In this document: positions 4,404 to 7,243 of the stretch, in pieces
Layout of the letters: every line of letters begins with the position of its first letter
How positions within the stretch are numbered: position 1 is the stretch's first letter
Assembly (NCBI GenBank): GCA_003857395.1
Contig: RPRC01000281.1
Span: 1-7,243, forward strand
DNA length: 7,243 bases
From: Geobacter sp.
Lineage (GTDB): Bacteria > Desulfobacterota > Desulfuromonadia > Geobacterales > Geobacteraceae
Direction: 5' to 3'
The notes under the pieces: generated by a model
Told to the model about the DNA's origin: nothing
Seen by the model: the letters and a program-made list of their open reading frames with translations, nothing else
Database searches by the model: none
Program-made: the position numbers and the translations under genes

Positions 4404-5774
4404 TTACTTGCGTAACGGGGCCTCCCCCACCGCATATTCCAGATTTGCCAACGACATTTTATAGTTATAAATGGACCGAAAATAGTCAGACCTCATTGTG
4501 GCGTAACTTTGGAGAGAGTCGAAAATCTCTTTTGCCGGGCCAATCCCTATGTCAAAATTGGCAACAGCGGCAACCTCCCACTTCTTTGCGTTGCTGTATG
4601 CATCCCGTGTTGCCTCAATGCTCTTTTCGGCCTCCAGTCGTTCCAGGTACGCCTTCCGTATCTGCAGGGGAATATTCGCATTCGCGTAGTCATTGGTGCT
4701 TAGAAGCCGGTTATACTGGGCCCGCTCCTGAGCAACCTTGGCAGCAGTTATTCCGAAATCGATCTTCCACTTTATACCCAGAGCAATCCCTGCCCAGAGA
4801 TGATTAAACTCGTCCGGAACCCAGGGGTTGGTGACCCGGTCGCGGTCAGGGGAATATGCTCCGGAAAGATACCCGCCCAGAAACAGGTCGGGAAAGTAGT
4901 CCGCACGTGCAGCCTTCACAAGAGCTTCACGAGCCTGAAGACCCTCTTTCAATTGTTTGTATTCGGGCCGCTTAAACTTTGCCGCCTCCAGGTACGATGA
5001 AAGTGCTGTCCCATTCATGTCCTCGTCCGGCGTGAGACGTGCCGTAGCGATATCGAACTCTGTCTCGGGCGGAATTCCCATCTCGACACGGAGTGCCGCA
5101 AGAGCTAACGATTCTCCCTTTGTGGCCTCTTCGGTATACTTGCGGACCTGACCGGAAAAAGCATCAAGTTTGTAGATATCCAGTGCGTCGACATTCTCCG
5201 ATCCCTTGTCGAGAAGCTTCCGAGCCTTGTCCCGCGCCTTGTCCAGAATCTCCCCGACTTCCGAAACAAGCGCCTTGAGTTCCCGGGCCAGCAGGAGACC
5301 ATAGTAATATTCCTTGACCTTGAGGGTAATCTCATTCTTTTTCTGTACTTTTTTCGCCCGATCCACCTCGATACCGTGGCTAGCCGCAGTCATCCGCTCG
5401 CTGATTTTTCCAAAGGTGTAGAGTGGCTGAACGATCGTTGCATCTCCACGGGCAAAGATAGTAAGGCCGTGAAGGTGATCGATACGGTCGGAAGATGTGA
5501 CCTGGTTACCGCGGGCCTTGGATATAGGGCCCATGAGCCCGAGTAACTCGATCTGCGGGAAACGATGCGCCTTGGCCTCGTTCAGCTTCGCTTCGGCCAG
5601 CTCGATATCCGCAGAGGATTCACCCAGCAACGGAGAGGCCGTTAGTGCCCTGCGGATGCAGTCATCGAGGCTCAGCACCAGCGTCCCCTGCTGCACCTCC
5701 GCGGCAAATAGCGGCACGACAACAAGCAGAAGCAAAACAAGTTGGATTACCATGGTTCGAATGAAGTATTTCAT
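4404..5774 (-). CDS. TolC-family outer-membrane protein within the mla operon
   Basis: A 456-residue TolC-family protein, which trimerises into an outer-membrane beta-barrel with a long periplasmic alpha-helical duct. A signal peptide is clear: a basic start, a Leu/Val-rich core (LVLLLLVVVPLFAA) and cleavage after A25. The mature part shows the family's duplicated architecture: LSLDDCIRRALTASPLL near the start, long helices rich in Ala, Glu and Lys with coiled-coil spacing (about 55-75 and 130-230), and the second repeat (REALVKAARADYFPDLFLGG, about 280-305), ending YNYKMSLANLEYAVG. Strands with aromatic residues (LTIFARGDATIVQPLYTFG) fit the barrel. GGAGG lies eight bases before the ATG. It starts 16 nt after mlaD and ends 23 nt before mlaC, so it is co-transcribed. 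No adaptor protein or RND pump gene is adjacent; MlaD could fill the adaptor position, which is inference. Confidence 0.93.
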   Translation of the reverse strand: MKYFIRTMVIQLVLLLLVVVPLFAAEVQQGTLVLSLDDCIRRALTASPLLGESSADIELAEAKLNEAKAHRFPQIELLGLMGPISKARGNQVTSSDRIDHLHGLTIFARGDATIVQPLYTFGKISERMTAASHGIEVDRAKKVQKKNEITLKVKEYYYGLLLARELKALVSEVGEILDKARDKARKLLDKGSENVDALDIYKLDAFSGQVRKYTEEATKGESLALAALRVEMGIPPETEFDIATARLTPDEDMNGTALSSYLEAAKFKRPEYKQLKEGLQAREALVKAARADYFPDLFLGGYLSGAYSPDRDRVTNPWVPDEFNHLWAGIALGIKWKIDFGITAAKVAQERAQYNRLLSTNDYANANIPLQIRKAYLERLEAEKSIEATRDAYSNAKKWEVAAVANFDIGIGPAKEIFDSLQSYATMRSDYFRSIYNYKMSLANLEYAVGEAPLRK

Positions 5775-5790
5775 ATCAATTTCCTCCCTG

Positions 5791-6243
5791 TCAGTCCACT
5801 GAACCGTGGATATATTTGCTGATCAGACTCTCGAAATCGATGGAAGATTCGGTCTCGCGGATACGCCCTCCATTTTGAAGCAGCTTGTCTGAGCCTCCCG
5901 GTTTCAGCTGAATAAATTTATCGCCGATGATTCCCCTTGTGCGGACCGCAGCGATAACGTCGTCCTGCAATTCTATTCCCGAATTTATTTGGAGAGAAAC
6001 CCGTGCCGTGTATCCTGCTTTCGGGTCAAGAACGATCCGGTCCACTCTGCCCACCTCTACTCCCGCAATTTCAATGGAAGCACCTGGCCTGAGGCCCGAA
6101 GCTGAATCGAAGTTTGCGATCACATCGTAGGTGTCGCCCCCCAACAACTCCATCTTCCCCAGTTTTATGGAAAGATACCCCAGGCAGACAATTCCCAACA
6201 AAACAAATATTCCGACAGAAATTTCAAGATTTGCTCTTTTCAT
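5791..6243 (-). CDS. mlaD: MlaD, MCE-domain lipid transport protein
   Basis: A 150-residue MCE protein. MlaD forms a homohexameric ring on the inner membrane that binds phospholipid and passes it between MlaFE and the periplasmic carrier. An N-terminal anchor is visible at about 8-26 (ISVGIFVLLGIVCLGYLSI), then one MCE domain at about 38-117 with the hallmarks FDSASGLRPGASIEIAGVEV (45-64), GRV following, and RTRGIIGDKFIQL (101-113). The C-terminal tail of about 30 residues is short and ends near KYIHGSVD. There is no long helical needle as in PqiB or YebT-type proteins, so this MCE alone cannot span the periplasm. GGGTGA precedes the ATG. It follows mlaF by a 40-nt gap and is 16 nt from the TolC-family gene, so it sits inside the operon. 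Confidence 0.96.
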   Translation of the reverse strand: MKRANLEISVGIFVLLGIVCLGYLSIKLGKMELLGGDTYDVIANFDSASGLRPGASIEIAGVEVGRVDRIVLDPKAGYTARVSLQINSGIELQDDVIAAVRTRGIIGDKFIQLKPGGSDKLLQNGGRIRETESSIDFESLISKYIHGSVD

Positions 6244-6283
6244 GATTCACCCGTAAACGAAAAGTACCTGCAAATACACACTG

Positions 6284-7030
6284 TCAAAGAAACTGCAGGG
6301 GTCCATCCAGCTCTCCGTGAATGAACTGACGTACCGCCGGATGATCGGAAGCCCGAATCTCATCGGGCGTTCCGTAAAAGAGTATCTTACCCTGGTAGAG
6401 CATCGCCACGTAATCACAGATGTCGAAGATTGCCGGTACCTCATGCGTAACGATAACCGCGGTAAAGCCGTATTTGGCATGGGTGTCCAGAATGAGCCTG
6501 TGCATGGCGTTGCAGATGATCGGATCGAGGCCGGTTGTCGGCTCATCGAAAAGGATGATGGCCGGGTCCAAAAGCAGTGCCCTGGCCAGCCCGACCCGTT
6601 TCTTCATGCCTCCGGAAATCTGGTCGGGATACTTGTCATCGACACTCTGAAGGCCCACGTGCTCCAAAGCAAGATGTACCCGGTTACGGATCTCTTCCCG
6701 CGAAAGCCGGGTTTTTTCTTCCAGCGGGAAGGCAACATTCTCGAATATTGTCATGGAATCGAACAGGGCAGCATTCTGGAAGAGGACGCCAAACCTTTCC
6801 CGTACCTTATTCAGCTCACTTCTCCCCATTGATACGATATTCTCTCCATCCACCAGAACCTGTCCGCGGTCTGGCTTCAGCAGACCGATCATATGTTTCA
6901 GAAGGACACTCTTGCCCCCACCGCTCGGCCCGATAATTGCCGTAATCTTGCCACTGGGAACATCCAGGTTCAAACTGTCCAGCACAACCTGGTCGCCAAA
7001 GGCTTTTCTGACTTGTCTCAGTGCTATCAT
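6284..7030 (-). CDS. mlaF: MlaF, ABC transporter ATPase of phospholipid transport
   Basis: A 248-residue ABC ATPase. Motifs in order: Walker A GPSGGGKS (34-41), Q-loop Q85 in GVLFQNAALFDSMTI, signature ISGGMKKRVGLARAL (138-152), Walker B ILFDEP with D162 and catalytic E163, D-loop GLD (167-169), and switch His196 in VTHE. The LFDSMTIFENVAFPL stretch and the SGGM signature are typical of the MlaF/Ttg2A branch, which energises the MlaE permease in the inner membrane. The frame stays open for 54 codons upstream of the chosen ATG, but those residues come from repeat sequence; GGAGAAGGA directly before the ATG at 7030 decides the start. It is the first gene of the operon visible here. The permease gene is missing from the window, so transcription must begin in or beyond the repeat upstream. 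Confidence 0.96.
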   Translation of the reverse strand: MIALRQVRKAFGDQVVLDSLNLDVPSGKITAIIGPSGGGKSVLLKHMIGLLKPDRGQVLVDGENIVSMGRSELNKVRERFGVLFQNAALFDSMTIFENVAFPLEEKTRLSREEIRNRVHLALEHVGLQSVDDKYPDQISGGMKKRVGLARALLLDPAIILFDEPTTGLDPIICNAMHRLILDTHAKYGFTAVIVTHEVPAIFDICDYVAMLYQGKILFYGTPDEIRASDHPAVRQFIHGELDGPLQFL

Positions 7031-7065
7031 TCCTTCTCCACGTAAAACTCTCGAGGTTTCCTTAT

Positions 7066-7101
7066 CTAGTTTCCATCCGGAAACTCCGGATGAGAAACTA
7101 G
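7066..7101. repeat. 36-bp palindrome upstream of mlaF
   Basis: CTAGTTTC (7066-7073) pairs with GAAACTAG (7094-7101), and CATCCGGA (7074-7081) pairs with TCCGGATG (7085-7092). All 16 pairs are perfect, with a single bulged A at 7093 and a 3-nt loop AAC. No T-run follows on either strand, so it is not a standard terminator. It lies 35 bases upstream of the mlaF start codon. TTTCCATCCGGAAA (7070-7083) recurs inverted at 7230-7243. Confidence 0.85.
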
Positions 7102-7104
7102 CGG

Positions 7105-7243
7105 TTTCCAATTCGGAAATGAGGATTTTTTTGTCCTGACAAGGAAAGCAAGGGATTGTGCGGAGACGTACTACTGTACGTCGCACAAACAAGACCGCTG
7201 ATTGACGCTGTCAGGGCGAAAAAGGACCGTTTCCGGATGGAAA
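7105..7243. repeat. Large imperfect palindrome, REP/MITE-like, cut by window edge
   Basis: The two ends are inverted copies of each other: TTTCCAATTCGGAAA running to CCTGACA (7105-7141) against TGTCAGG running to TTTCCGGATGGAAA (7209-7243), about 70% alike with a one- to two-base gap. At the midpoint is a strong hairpin: TTGTGCG (7156-7162) with CGCACAA (7182-7188), a 3-nt bulge GAG, and ACGTAC (7166-7171) with GTACGT (7176-7181), loop TACT. The midpoint of the arms (7174) and the midpoint of the hairpin loop (7173.5) coincide, so this is one element. It has no ORF. GTACGT-centred palindromes of this sort are, as I recall, frequent in Geobacter genomes; that needs a search. Confidence 0.7.

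Noticed and set aside
7031..7192. N-terminal extension of MlaF by 54 codons
   Set aside because: The added codons lie in palindromic repeat DNA, and the GGAGAAGGA site precedes the ATG at 7030, where homology to the family begins.
7066..7243. CRISPR array from the repeated TTTCC...GGAAA modules
   Set aside because: The modules differ in core and orientation, are unevenly spaced, and there are no regular spacers; they are parts of palindromes.

Overview
The window looks like a piece of chromosome from a Geobacter-type bacterium (Desulfuromonadia). This is inferred from gene content, not from a marker gene. The pointers are a small PilZ protein, an MscL channel with a C-terminal zinc ribbon, an mla-type lipid-transport cluster with a TolC-family gene inside it, and dense intergenic palindromic repeats. 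A Gram-negative envelope is certain from the Mla, TolC and lipoprotein genes.

Layout. Bases 1-102 (minus) are the first 34 codons of an Old Yellow Enzyme-type NADH:flavin oxidoreductase that leaves the window on the left. A structured divergent intergenic region follows, then a PilZ-domain gene (378-752, plus). Tail to tail with it, only 5 nt away, is an unrecognised 211-residue protein (758-1393, minus), preceded by a CDP-alcohol phosphatidyltransferase (1507-2097, minus). A 485-bp divergent region with several inverted repeats and promoter-like sequences leads to mscL (2583-3026, plus). mscL converges on a small DUF4156-like lipoprotein gene (3089-3427, minus) across a strong bidirectional terminator. 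Bases 3469-3634 are a MITE-like element with 19-20 bp terminal inverted repeats and flanking TA dinucleotides. A second terminator (3691-3745) ends a four-gene minus-strand operon read from the right: mlaF (ABC ATPase), mlaD (MCE protein), a TolC-family outer-membrane protein, and mlaC (periplasmic lipid carrier). The last 180 bases hold a symmetrical palindromic repeat element that lies upstream of mlaF and is cut by the window edge.

How the genes work together. MlaF powers an inner-membrane lipid transporter, MlaD is its MCE lipid-binding ring, and MlaC carries phospholipid across the periplasm. A TolC-type trimeric duct encoded between mlaD and mlaC suggests that the outer-membrane end of this system may differ from the MlaA/OmpC arrangement of Escherichia coli. 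The permease gene mlaE is not in the window; it may lie just beyond the right edge, on the other side of the palindromic element. The phosphatidyltransferase, MscL and the lipoprotein are also envelope functions, but nothing in the sequence ties them to the mla operon as one regulated unit.

The most notable points are the TolC gene inside the mla operon, the two repeat elements (one beside the lipoprotein gene, one upstream of mlaF), the zinc-ribbon MscL, and the structured leader of the PilZ gene.
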